From Aphrocallistes beatrix (taxonomy: Eukaryota; Porifera; Hexactinellida; Sceptrulophora; Aphrocallistidae), in assembly GCA_963281255.1 (NCBI GenBank), contig OY725503.1, positions 3,162,001 through 3,226,000 of the forward strand: a stretch of 64,000 nt of DNA, given 5' to 3'. Positions 19,120-30,530 of the stretch are shown here, one piece after another; within the stretch, counting starts at the first letter, position 1; each line of letters opens with the position of its first letter. A program made the translations under genes and the position numbers. The notes below the pieces were generated by a model that saw nothing but the letters and a program-made list of their open reading frames with translations, did no database searches and was not told the origin of the DNA.

Positions 19120-21670
19120 ATTATAATCTTAAATGAAAGGATATATATGATAATATATAGGTTCCTCAAACATCTCTTTGTCAAAAAGTAAATATTTCTT
19201 GACTTATCATCGATTTTATTGTAATACTAATTCTATGGAGAACTTTGAATATATTAGAAAATGGCGAATCTTGTCATGAAATAAGTTGCCAAAAGTAGCT
19301 ATTATACTCAAAAAACAATGCAATAGTCACTAGCAATGTATACAGAAATTTTGAAGCACTCAACATGATTATTTTGGAAGTTCAAAGCATTTATCTCCAA
19401 AATTCGGTCAAAGCCCCTCATTTATGATCCAAAAACAGATTCCTCCATATCTCGGAAATATACACCCAAATTCTTAGCTCTCAATTCCTAATATACTTTT
19501 CAAGACGGTATATATCTGATTCTTAAATAATAAGTGTACTACATAAAATGGAATGCTAAGTTTTTAAATTTTTATCACGTGATGACGTAGCATTTTTCGA
19601 AAATCCTAACTTGAAAACTAAAAGTCGTAGACTCTCGCTCTAACTTCCTAATATACTTTTTAGAAGCTCTTTATTCATTCTAAACCGATGAATTATACTT
19701 TGTAGTGCTAGGAATATGAATTATATTCCCTAATTGGTTCAAAATATTCTGGGTTAGAGGCCTCAAGGTAATTTGTGAATTTTCAGTATAATTTTGCTAT
19801 TTTCACCAAAATCTGTGGAATACATCTAATTCATTAGTATACATGCGATTAAATCCCCATGGATGCTTTTATTTATTGTTAATAGCTCATTTTACATCGT
19901 TCTTAACATCAAAACGTCAAATCCCTATATCTCGGGGCTTTAAAATTCCAAAATTGACCGTCTTTCAAAAATTTTAACTCAAAATTGCTTTGAGATAGAG
20001 GTTTGAAAATTTAAGGAGTTGTTCCATATCATTAGGCGATGAGCGTAGGATCACTCGATTTTCGATATCTTATAAATTTGTGATTTTATTGCTGATTTCC
20101 AAAGAAAATCGGGCATTTATGCGATTACAAATTTTATAGACTATATATGAATACATTTTCGAAGCATTTGATCCAAACATGTGTTTCAAAAAAATCACAG
20201 AGTGGAGGAGGGCTTACCATTAAGATGTGCTAGGAAAAAACGGAAAAAACCGACTTTGAGACGCTGTAACTCAAAAACTAGAAATGCGAACCAAAAACTG
20301 TTTGGCATGTCTCAATATTTTTTAATTGCACTACCTGCCCACGCTTAACATCTTATATATCTCTATTCTTGATATATGCTGTAAGCCAAACCTATGGATT
20401 TTTCACGGGCGGTATCCTTAACTAAAAGGATATATGCGAAAATATATAGGTTCCTCGAACATTCCTTTGTCAAAAAATAAATAATTCTCGACTTATCATT
20501 GATTTAATTGTAATACAAATTCTATGGAGAACTTTGAATATATTAGAAAATGGCGAATCTAATCATTAAATATGTGTCCAAATGTGGCTATTATGCTAAA
20601 TAATGACTACAATTGTCGTTAATAATGTGTATAGAAAAATTGGAGAACTTTGATAATTATTTTGAAAGTACTGGCCTTGGACTTCGCAGATTCGGTCAAA
20701 AACCCCCATTTAGGGTCCAAAAAGAGATATCTCTCTATCTCTGTAAATATAAGTCCAAATTCTTAGTTCTCACTTCCTAATATACTTTTTATGAGTGTAC
20801 ATATATGATTCTTTGATAATAATGGCACTACACCCTATGGAATGATAAGTGTTTGTTGTTTTTTGTTTTTTGTTTTAGATTTTTGTTATATGATGACGTA
20901 GCATTTTTCAAAATCCTAACTTGGAAACTAAAAGTCGTAGACTTTCGTTCTAACTTCCTAATATACTTTTCGGAAGCTCTTTAGCCATTCTAAACTGATA
21001 GATTATATATATTTGGTTCAAATATACCTAAATCAGCAGTATAAATGAGAATAAATTTCTGTGAATGCTTTTGTTCATTATTAATAACTCATTCTACATT
21101 CTTCTTAACATCTAAACTTAAAATCTCTATATCTCGGGACTTTAATATTTCAAAATTGACCGTATTTACAGAATTTTAACAAATTGGTTTGAGATAGAGG
21201 TTTGAAAATTTCAAGAGTTGTTCCATATTATTTGGCGATGAACGTAGGACCACCATTTTTTCGATATCCTCTAACTTGGTGATTTTATTCCTGATTTCCA
21301 AAAAAAAAGACATTTTTCGGACACCGATAAAATTTACAATTTTTGTCATTCTAACTTTCTTTTGGTCCTATGAAGTTGCAAATATGGTAGACTATCTATG
21401 ATTCGATTTTGGAAGCATTTTATTCCTTGGTATGTCCTAAACAATTCCTTGAGTGCCCGAATTTCTACCATTAATATGTGCTAGCGTAAAACGAAAAAAA
21501 CAGACTTTGAGACACTGTATCTCAAAAACTAGAAATGAGAATCAAAAACGGTTTGGAATGTGCCAGTATTTCTTGATGGAGATACCTCCCCACGCTTAAC
21601 ATCTCTTATAGCTCTACTTTCATCGTATGCTATAAGCCAAATCATATGTTTTTTCGAGGGCGGTATCCTT
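19120..21670. repeat. Diverged direct tandem repeat, two units of about 1.3 kb (copy A)
   Basis: Unit 1 (about 19125-20415) and unit 2 (about 20420-21665) share, in order: GGATATATxxGATAATATATAGGTTCCTC (variant bases), GAGAACTTTGAATATATTAG, CACTTCCTAATATACTTTT-type blocks, GATGACGTAGCATTTTTC, CCTAACTTGxAAACTAAAAGTCG, ATCTCGGGxCTTTAAxAT, and the ending CCACGCTTAACATCT...GGGCGGTATCCTTAA. Short frames (such as 72 codons at 21529) run through it without domain signal. It is non-coding, of unknown origin. Confidence 0.8.
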
Positions 21671-22434
21671 AAGATACAATAGTTATTTTCTTTTGAGATT
21701 CTTGCAAATTCAATACGGGACTTTGGGAAAGATAACTTCTCAGCCATGAGGAATGTGTCAATGAATAATTATTAAGAGATTCAAATACTCAAGCTTTTTA
21801 CATCATCAGACATTTATTTATAATATCGGTATAGTGTTTGTACTTTGAGTTGAAATACGATGAGTGTGGTTGTAAGAATAATATCTTATTTTGGACATAG
21901 TTACAATATTTGACTATGGAATTTGCCTAACAACAAAAATATGACAATGGAATTCAATATAAAATCTTAATTTTCGCACTGTTTCGGGGCGCATCCGTTT
22001 AAACTATGAATTTAGATCTAGTTAGGGGTATATTGTATCAATATCTAATTGAAGTTTTGTGAAGTTTACTTTTGCAAGCACTTAAATTTTTATCAAATAA
22101 ATTTTGATGCTAATATAGCAACATGTATAGAATTCAATTTCTCAACTGAAATATTGAAAATATTTGAATGAAAACAGGTTATTCGGTTTCAGCATACTTG
22201 AAATGTATAAACTAAACTGAATGATCTTGCTTATATTTGAATTGAGGTTAATTTTAGAAATCCCCGGAACGACAATTTTAGCTAAAATGAACATGCATAT
22301 TTGTTAGTGTAATTGTACTGCTTCTAGGCACTCAATTGCTTAGAAAAATGAAACAAGTTTTATTCAAACAATAAGTAATCGAATAAAACCATTGGATAGG
22401 AGATCTATTTTTTCCTATTCTTTGGTTCTAAACC
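21671..22434. other. Gene-free AT-rich stretch
   Basis: No ORF of substance, no recognisable repeat boundaries and no RNA gene seen. Copy B carries the same sequence at 39338-40101. Confidence 0.4.
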
Positions 22435-22600
22435 ACTGCGCGCGGACACTTTGTGTCCGCAGAGTCGCCCTGCGGCGCCTGGAGTTACTCAATCTAGCCT
22501 ATTAAGATTGAGTAACTCCAGGCGCGCGCAGGGCGACTCTGCGGACACAGTGTCCGCAAGCCACGCAGCGCAAGCAAACGAAGTGCGCTTGTTTTAATAT
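22435..22600. repeat. GC-rich palindrome related to the bZIP-motif repeat ends
   Basis: GCGGACACTTTGTGTCCGCA through GGAGTTACTCAATCT is mirrored by AGATTGAGTAACTCC through GCGGACACAGTGTCCGC. The arms are about 53 bases with a short AT loop, followed by CGCAGCGCAAGCAAACGAAG. A related fragment lies at 23945-24050. Confidence 0.8.
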
Positions 22601-23128
22601 AACCGGCCAAGACTTTTGTTACATCCTGTACATTCTCCTTTAGTGTCATTTTCTAATTTAAATTTAACCTAATTGAATTTCAGTAGGAAACGTTGAGAAA
22701 ATTGTTAAATATCAGGGGGAATTGTGAAAACAAACTTTATTAAATGAGTGCGATCCTCAAAAACAAAAACGCTGCTCCGGCTTCCGCTCCTGCGTTCCAA
22801 AAGGAGCGCGCTCCAGCTCAGCTCCCTGAATCCTCAGGACATTACATAAAAGATTATTTTTAAGACACAATCGTATCACAGGTCTCTCAACCTGACAGAG
22901 TTCGAAAATCGTGAGATTTGATAGAAGCGTCGTGATATTTTGAGACAAGTCGTGAGATTTGGGGGTCTGTCGTGAGATCGTGACATTTTACCCGAAATCA
23001 AGTGATACACGACAAGAGAATTGAGAGACCTGGAAGAATGATTTGTAAAACTTTACAACAAGGTAGCAAATAAATATACAATTAATGTTGTTTGAATTTG
23101 AAACAATACAAGTAAGTAGTATGTTAAT
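22601..23128. other. Gene-free stretch
   Basis: Contains a short run of TCGTGAGAT repeats (about 22907-22985). A 63-codon minus-strand frame at 22757-22948 has no domain signal. No gene is recognised. Confidence 0.4.
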
Positions 23129-23668
23129 CCTTACTATTAAAACTCGATGATTGTATATATATATATATATCTGTAACGAATTGATTGAAGAAACTGCCGG
23201 GCGCAGAAGGCTGATTTTTGGCATGTGGGAGTCTTTTGGCTATGGCTCCAGTAAGTTCTGAGTTCAGAGCAAAATGTCGACTCATCATGGTATTATGACG
23301 TCATTGTCACATTTTTTAAAAGTTAAGCAACACAGTTATTCGGGCATAACTCAGCCATTATAGGAGATAGAAGGCTGAAATTTTAATAGAATATGTATAC
23401 TAACATGTCTCACATATGATGTAACTATCATCAAAAAATGATGACTCATCACTTTGTTATGACGTCATCATTACGCATCAAAAATTTTTAAACTCACAAA
23501 TTTGGTGATTTTTCGAGTGATATCGATTAGCACAGTAGGACAGACATATTTAGAGATGTTATCTCCCTTATAATTAACCAATGTGACTCCAGGCGACCGA
23601 AGGGAGCCTCCGGCGGACACAAAGTGTCCTCCAGCCGCGCAGCGCAAGCAAGCGCGAAGCGCGCTTGT
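23129..23668. repeat. bZIP-motif repeat family, full-length copy
   Basis: Same architecture as 13300-13842, with a (TA)n after CTCGATGATTG, TGACGTCA twice and TGACTCA once. The copy B equivalent (40796-41362) has a longer TA run and an extra AAAAAATGATGACTCATC unit, giving it a second TGACTCA. Confidence 0.8.
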
Positions 23669-24706
23669 ATATTAGTAATATGGTTGGTTAAAATTAATTT
23701 AACCACAAATTCTATACAGTGCGATCCTCAAACCGTTTTGATGAAAATCGATGTAGAATTAATGAAAACGATCATTATATAGAATGTGCGATGCTATACA
23801 GCATAATCTAACCATTTTCAGAAAATCAATTTTACTGGTTTAACCAATCTCTAGTCCAAGTCCACTCATCAGCACAATTGGCTTCGTGTGCTAGAATGCT
23901 ATGGGGAGACCTTTAAAAGTTATAATGTTACTATTTTATTAATTACAAGAGCGCTTCGCTTATTTGCACTGCGAGGCTTGTGGACACGTGTCCGCGTTCG
24001 CATTGAGTAACTCCAGTCGCCCTGCGGGTGCCTGGAGTTACTCAATCTAGCCTATTGTGGGAATTTGTTTACTTTATATAAATATTGTAAACAAAAGTTA
24101 ACAAATAATTTCTCATATAGATCTGGAAATATAATATTCTAACTCTACACCTCTGAAAACCCCAGATCAACCGTTGGAAGCTAGTCTCTAGCGGGTTTTT
24201 AAAAATTCATCAAATGGTGTTAAAATATGTATATAAAGGTGTTAAAATATACACAAAACCTTTTTTATTGCAATATACAATAATATAATTGAGACATCTA
24301 TATAATTTATTGCTTTGAAGTATTAATAACAATGACAGCCTACAATAGTGTCGTACAATGATTTCTATTGTGAGAGTGAAGCCGTACATAGTATTGTATA
24401 GAAAAGGAGTGAAAATTTGTTTTCCATTTTTTTTGCAGAGGTGTGAAAATTTCGCTTAGATCTTCGAAGTTAATCGTAGATTCATCATTTGACACCTACA
24501 TGCCAATTTTTGAATATCTATAACTTGCCAATTCAATCAATACGGACAAACAAACAAACAAATCCTAGCGTTTTAATATACAAGATTAATATGATATTGC
24601 ATGCATACAAAACATATCTATTTTCACATCTCTTATATCTGGATTCTTTGCATGCTATGGAAATAACTTGATTGCAGTACGATATGAATCAATATGATCG
24701 TCGATA
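23669..24706. other. Gene-free stretch with dispersed-repeat pieces
   Basis: Includes a GC-rich inverted fragment (23945-24050) and the reverse-orientation dispersed repeat at 24170-24590, ending in ACAAACAAACAAACAAATCC. This CAAA tract is the empty site of the copy B transposon. No gene is recognised. Confidence 0.5.
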
Positions 24707-25588
24707 CTAATCAGAAAATAATTGTAAACTGTTACTACTCAGAGAGACTACACCTAATTTGAATGTATTCGTAAGGGCCAATCCTTGTGGAAATTGAAAC
24801 ATTCCTGCTTTAATTCCTTGTCCTCCCAGTACGTGTAGGAGTCTACCATCTTTAGAGAAAAATTTAATTTGGTGTGCTCTCCAATCACTAATGATTAAAT
24901 TCGAATGAGCATCTAGACAAAAGAAAAGAGCGTAACCAATCTGCATTCCATCACCACTTGTGATCAGCGAGCGTATTTTCTCCCCAGAATGATAAAACAC
25001 ATGTATACATGGAGAGTCAGTCTTGCTGAGTATGTACACTTCAACTTGCGTCAGTTTAACGTCACAAGGGAGCTTCATGGAGTGGTGTGCGATGTGTCTT
25101 TGATAATTTAAGTCTCTATCCAGGATTTGAAGACGGTGGTTACTGCAGTCAGTGATGAAGATATCTCCATCTGCAGAGACGGTGAGTTGGTGAGGTTCAA
25201 TGAACCTTCCGATGCCAGATCCTCTACTACCGAGCCTATTGACGAGAGGGATATCTGCTTCCAATTTAAAATGGAATATGCAATGCTCTTCAATGTCAGT
25301 GATGTAGATGTTGGATTTATGAATTGCAATACCCCATGGATGCTTCATGTGTCGATCTGTGAAAGAGCTGACGTATATTCCAGACTCTAAAAATATTGAC
25401 ACACGTGGAAAGCGGGGTAAACTGTACGTTCCTTCTGTAACATAGATGTTGTTAGTATCTAAATCTATGGCGACGCCCTTGGGGCAATTAAGCCTTCCGA
25501 GTCGTTTTCCATTCTTCGCTATAACTACTAAAGATATGATTGCTTCGCTTTTTATGGATTCTTGATCTTCTAGGATTCGATTTGTCAT
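24707..25588 (-). CDS. NHL-repeat beta-propeller protein, copy A
   Basis: Encodes 293 residues from the ATG at 25586-25588. The frame is open nine more codons to a TTG, and a splice acceptor-like TATTTTTAG sits at about 25626, so an upstream exon is possible. At least five or six NHL repeats are visible: GVAIDLDTNNIYVTE, WGIAIHKSNIYITD, PHQLTVSADGDIFITDCSNH, PCDVKLTQVEVYIL, FFCLDAHSNLIISDW and FPQGLALTNTFKLGVV. Several are followed by the typical R/H-x-x-IxxF/L strand. This predicts a six-bladed propeller of the TRIM/NHL type used for protein or RNA binding. No RING, B-box or coiled coil is found in the exon. It is either an NHL-only protein or the last exon of a longer one. The specific partner is unknown. 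Confidence 0.8.
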   Translation of the reverse strand: MTNRILEDQESIKSEAIISLVVIAKNGKRLGRLNCPKGVAIDLDTNNIYVTEGTYSLPRFPRVSIFLESGIYVSSFTDRHMKHPWGIAIHKSNIYITDIEEHCIFHFKLEADIPLVNRLGSRGSGIGRFIEPHQLTVSADGDIFITDCSNHRLQILDRDLNYQRHIAHHSMKLPCDVKLTQVEVYILSKTDSPCIHVFYHSGEKIRSLITSGDGMQIGYALFFCLDAHSNLIISDWRAHQIKFFSKDGRLLHVLGGQGIKAGMFQFPQGLALTNTFKLGVVSLSSNSLQLFSD

Positions 25589-25704
25589 GTTTAGTAGACA
25601 ATCGTTTATTTTCAAACAAAAGTTTCTAAAAATATATTAAATAATAGAGTATATTATGCCAAACTTTTTTATCGTGTCCCCTATATATATACTATTGTTA
25701 GGTA

Positions 25705-25795
25705 CAGTAGATATTGGATATAGTGATATATTGGATATAATGATATATTGGATATAGGGATATATTGGATATAGGAATATATTGGATATAGCATA
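25705..25795. repeat. Minisatellite upstream of the NHL gene
   Basis: Five tandem units of about 17-18 bases, consensus ATATTGGATATAGxGAT, 120-210 bases upstream of the NHL start codon. The copy B equivalent is at about 50240-50330. Confidence 0.85.
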
Positions 25796-26342
25796 GCCTA
25801 CCTAATATAAGGAAGGCATGGTATATCAACCTCAAAATTTTGGACTAGGGATAAAGTACTGGATTGGAATTATTAGTAAACCACAACTATTTAGTATGAA
25901 ATTTTGCACGGTAAGTCTAAGCTCCACCAACTTTCAATCAACCTTTTGCTTAATATTTGGTTATTTCTTTCATAAATATAATAATAATGATAATAATAAT
26001 GATGATAATAATAATAATAATCTATTTTCACGACATCAACCATTCTGTGTTCCGGATGTAGTGGAACTATTCCCCAGATCGTGTAAATTGTAAAACTATT
26101 CCAGTGATGATTTGGCGAAAGGAATACCGACATTTCACTACTAATTTGAGTGGCTAATAACTTTATTATTAATTTACGTGTGTCATATTACATTTAATTA
26201 ACCTGATAACATATTCAACTTATCAAATTTTACTTCTGATTCGAAAAAGCTTTCTATCCACACATTGAATTGGAAAGATTTTCCGATTTGGCTTGTACTT
26301 ATTGGAATTAGAATTTTCATTACTTCTCAGTAACGTGGCTGA
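25796..26342. other. Gene-free stretch with an AAT/GAT microsatellite
   Basis: The trinucleotide run at 25976-26022 is longer than in copy B (50515-50548). Positions 26025-26110 match part of 3430-3500, a dispersed repeat. No gene is recognised. Confidence 0.5.
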
Positions 26343-27702
26343 TAGCCTACTCTAATAATGCCTCACAGTAGATTGAAAATTATGGACTAGGGATGAAGTA
26401 GTAGCCGAATGGCTTAATACACGATTAGCGGGGCGCCTGCATTAGTTCGAATTTGGACAGTTGGCATTAGTTCGACAATAATTTCAGACAGTTGGCATTA
26501 GTTCGACAGTAATTTCAGACAGTTTACATTAGTTCGACAGTAATTTCAGACAGTTGGCATTAGTTCGACAGTAATTTCAGACAGTTGGCATTAGTTCGAA
26601 TTCTGTATGTAGTCGTTAGTTCTATATGATCAATTCTTGATTTTTTGTTCATTGTTATGCTTCCAAACCTCACAAAATTAAAATGCCACTTTCACGGTCA
26701 ATTTGACATTGTTTCAAACTTAAAATGCCTACTTTCACTTTCTGCGATTATTTTCTCCACAACCATATTTCTGTTAACGAATGTCTACTCTCTATAAAAT
26801 AGAGTAGAACTAATGACAGGTCTCCTAATTATGAGTAGAACTAATGCCAACTGTCTGAAATTATTGTCGAACTAATGCCAACTGTCCAAATTCGAACTAA
26901 TGCAGCGGCCACTTCTAAATGGTATTAAGGTGTGATTTTTGTGTAGAACCAATATTAGTACGAGTTGATTTGAAAAATTTAGAATTTTTCAATGGAATCT
27001 TGTTACATTCTTGTGTTGCTATGGGAAAGCATTTTGGTCAGTTTGGGCCATTTCGTGCAAACTGTAGTAACTAGATCTTCAAATTTGATCGTGTTTGATA
27101 GGCAATGGACAACTTCCTATTAGGTGATAATACAACTTGAACTTCTAAATTCAACGAGTTTTGAGTTATGGGTTGATTTTAAGAATGTGACCAAAACACT
27201 AAATTGTCGCATAACTCTATAGTCTGTGAATTTAGAAGTTTAAATTGTATTATTACCTAATAGGAAGTAGCCAATTGCCTATCAAATGCGACCAAATTTG
27301 AAGACCTAGTTCTTACAGTTTGCAGGATATGGCTCAAACTGATCTAAATGCTCTACCATAGCAACGTAGGAATGCAACAACATTCCATTGAAAAATTATA
27401 AATGTTTCAAATCAACTCGTTCGACACAAAAATTCTACCTTAATAACATTTAGAAGTAGGCTTAAAACAGCTTAGAAAATTGCCAAAATCGTGCTTAAAA
27501 TGACCTGTTGCAATGATATGATGAATAATCGAAATTTTGACAACGGATATATGTACTTTGATGCCATGTTTATATATGCTGGTAATACATTTGTAATGCC
27601 TATCCTACATGGTTAACGATTTTAGGCTAATCGTGTATTAATTCATTCGGTTATTACCGCATCCTTGGTTATTTTACTGTGAGGCATTATTAGAGTAGGC
27701 TA
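26343..27702. mobile_element. Palindromic foldback element with a nested MITE (copy A)
   Basis: The ends TAGCCTACTCTAATAATGCC and GGCATTATTAGAGTAGGCTA are inverted and close with CTCACAGTA. The inner part 26930-27440 is one large palindrome around about 27185. A second element is inserted at 26437-26912. No ORF. The arms carry GTTGCTATGGGAAA (27015-27028), an RFX X-box-like motif. Confidence 0.85.
26437..26912. mobile_element. Nested MITE with internal 36-bp tandem repeats (copy A)
   Basis: CTGCATTAGTTCGAATTTGG at the left is inverted at the right (CCAAATTCGAACTAATGCAG). The left arm holds four to five tandem units of about 36 bases built on GGCATTAGTTCGACAGTAAT. The right arm has about two. 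Confidence 0.8.
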
Positions 27703-27883
27703 TGCGTGGCTATATTTGTTACATCAATGACTCTAAAATAAGAATAGCATGATCGAAGTATTACGTGTAATTGAATCAAGTAAGCTGTCCATCTCACACT
27801 GCCTATTGGTATCTAAAGTTTGATAAATAGGACAAAATTAGGAACGTTCCATTTTTTTGCTAAGTAGGTTTAATCAAAACAAT

Positions 27884-28195
27884 CGCACTTCGCTTGCTTG
27901 CGCTGCGCGGCTGGCAGACACAAAGTGTCCGCCAGGGGGGCGTTCTTCGAGCGCCTAAGTTCACATTGATGAATTATAAGGTAATAACATCTCTAAATAC
28001 GTCTGTCTTAACCCTCGCCTGGCTAGGTCTCAAAAGTATAAATAGAGAAAACCCCACTTTCATTTTCACTTTCAACATTCCTAGCCAACCGCGGGTTAAT
28101 AGCTAAAATGGTCAAATTTTACTTTTGATGAGTAATGATGACGTCATAACAATGATGAGTCGACATTTTCGTCTGAGGTCAGAATATAGTGGAGC
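27884..28195. repeat. bZIP-motif repeat family, internally deleted copy
   Basis: Starts in the GC-rich end (CGCACTTCGCTTGCTTGCGC), contains GGGGGGCG and an insertion at about 28012-28095, then resumes at GATGACGTCATAAC and GTCGACATTTTCGTCTGAG. The copy B equivalent is at 52410-52721. Confidence 0.7.
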
Positions 28196-28204
28196 CATAG
28201 CATA

Positions 28205-28688
28205 CCTACCAACCCCTCTCGAAAATTTCCCTGGATTTCAATGGTAATCCCTGGATGTTATCAAATTTTTAATTTTAATGACTAAATTAGCATGAATCAA
28301 TAGACAGGTTAAATTTCGAATTTCGCGAATCCCTGGATATCTAGGGAATTTCCTGGATTTTAAATAAAGGCCGAATATATGTAATTAAAAATTTCGAAAA
28401 GGACAAGACAACTATTAATAGAAAGGTACATTGTATACAATGTTATCTTATGCGTTCGAAATTCGTGATTCCAGGAAATTTTCTAGGATCCCTGAAGACT
28501 TGCTAAACAGTGCGGAACATTAAATTACAATAAATTCCATAAACCTTATTCCATTAATGGAAATTATTATAGGCTAGTTGAAAGCTCAAAATCCCTGGAT
28601 TTTTCATTAAATCCCTGGATCCCTGGATCATAAGTCATTTCCCTGGATAATCCAGGGATCCCTGGAGGGTTGGTAAGTATGCATAGCC
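28205..28688. mobile_element. CCCTGGAT-family MITE (copy A)
   Basis: The ends CATACCTACCAACCC and GGGTTGGTAAGTATG are inverted. The interior repeats TCCCTGGAT. It is an uninterrupted relative of the composite at 4556-5605, used there to define the nested insertions. Confidence 0.75.
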
Positions 28689-28737
28689 AGACTCCCAAAT
28701 TCATAGAAGGAGGAGGATTCATTTACGGGATGTGAGA

Positions 28738-30054
28738 ACGAGTGTTATCTTATCAGCGGATTCGAAGTCGCACTTAATCGCTTATAACTCGAAAAGTATT
28801 CGTCCTAGATCAAAAATAATTATACCAGTGGAAAGAAGAGAGCTGGTGTATTTCATTTTTAAGTTTAAAATTTTAAATTTTCACAAAATGAGTTAGCAGT
28901 GACACATCAAATTTAGGTCTCAGTTTTTGGTTAATATCTCATGAAATATTTATGATAAAAACTTCCTTTAAACTACGTTTATTTCAGCCTTGGTGTATTT
29001 TGTATTTCAAATTTCAAAATTAAATATTAATTTTGAACGAATTATTAATATTTGAATTTTACATTATAATAATGTGATATCACCGGGATTGTATCTATCA
29101 AAATATCTTCTTTTGATTACACCAGATCATATTTTGATTGCTGAATTCGTGACCAGCACTAAATTTCCAGCAATTTGATATATATATTGACCATATTTGG
29201 AGAATTATTTTGGTTGCCCGTTCCTAGCAACGGCCAGGAATGTTGAAACATTCCGATCTCCAAATTTTGGAGTAACCATATCGAGTGACCCCTTGTTCTT
29301 CTCGGCTAGGTTCAGCGAGTACGAATATGCTAATTAGAACACTCTGCCATATCATATGTGGAATATATGAAGGTTTACCACATTCAAATATACCTGCCAC
29401 AAAGGCATGGCACATAACTTTCATATATTCCACATATGATGTCAGAGTGTTCTAATTAGCATATTCGTACTCGCTGAACCTAGCCGAGAAGAACAAGGGG
29501 TCACTCGATATGATTACTCCAAAATTTGGAGATCGGAATGTTTTAACATTCCTGGCCGTTGCTAGGAACGGGCAACCAAAATAATTCTCCAAATATGGTC
29601 AATATATATATCAAATTGCTGGAAATTTAGTGCTCGACACGAATTCAGCAATCAAAATATGATCTGGTGTAATCAAAAGAAGATATTTTGATAGATTCAA
29701 TCCCGGTGATATCACACTATTATAATGTAAAATTCAAATATTAATAATTCGTTCAAAAACTAATATTTCAATTTGAAATTTGAAATACAAAATACACCAA
29801 GGCTGAAATAAACGTAGTTTAAAGGAAAAGTTTTTATCATAAATATTTCATGAGATATTAACCAAAAACTGAGACCTAAATTTGATGTGTCACTGCTAAC
29901 TCATTTTGTGAAAATTTAAAATTTTAAACTTAAAAATGAAATACACCAACTCTCTTCTTTCCACTGGTATAATTATTTTTGATCTAGGACGAATACTTTT
30001 CGAGTTATAAGCGATTAAGTGCGACTTCGAATCCGCTGCTAAGATAACACTCGT
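28738..30054. mobile_element. 1.3-kb foldback, non-autonomous relative of the 6.8-kb Mutator-like element (copy A)
   Basis: The whole element is one inverted repeat centred near 29390. Its ends ACGAGTGTTATCTT and AAGATAACACTCGT differ by one base from those of the 6.8-kb transposon at 42250 (ACGAGCGTTATCTT). The subterminal sequence also matches: CGAAAAGTAT, TTATACCAGTG, TTAGCAGTG. GATGTGAGA flanks both sides (28729-28737 and 30055-30063), a perfect 9-bp target duplication. No transposase. A 69-codon frame at its centre is a palindrome artefact. Confidence 0.9.
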
Positions 30055-30291
30055 GATGTGAGAGGAACATTATATCTACTGTATTATACAAACATTTGAA
30101 AATCATCACTTTTGAAATACCATGGCAAGGGGATAGGAATATGATTTTAGATGGGTGGGCACCATTGGGACTCTTATATAAGTTTATATATATAATTGCG
30201 CCACCCGGGATCTCTGAAAAAAGTGGGGGCGAGCGCCCCCGCTTTCTACCCCCTGCATGGATAATTTCGACTACTACTTGCATCTTGTTAG

Positions 30292-30530
30292 TCCGCTAGT
30301 TGCAAACCTTAATAAAGCCCTTCAGGCTAAGAATCTTGATTTATCTGCTGTTTCATGTCTTGCAAATGCCACGCTATTGACAATTAGCGAATGTGTACAG
30401 CCTTCCAAGTGGCTGTTGAAGGCTGTACACATTCGCTAATTGTCAGAAGTGTGGCATTTACTAGACATGAAATACAGAGAAATCAAGATTCTTAGCCTGA
30501 AGGGCTTTACTAAGGTTTGCAACTGGCGGA
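30292..30530. repeat. Hairpin formed by inverted hAT-coding fragments (copy A)
   Basis: The left arm 30292-30406 and right arm 30419-30530 are inverted copies with scattered mismatches. Both arms, read on opposite strands, encode the same transposase piece (VANLxKALQAKNLD). The plus-strand arm is the less decayed (NATLLTISECVQPSKWLL). Confidence 0.8.

Noticed and set aside
26444..26600. CRISPR-like regularly spaced repeats
   Set aside because: The units are directly adjacent 36-base tandem repeats without unique spacers, inside a MITE in a eukaryotic genome.
29224..29433. 69-codon frame inside the foldback
   Set aside because: Lies across the centre of a perfect palindrome and reads similarly on both strands, a by-product of the inverted repeat.
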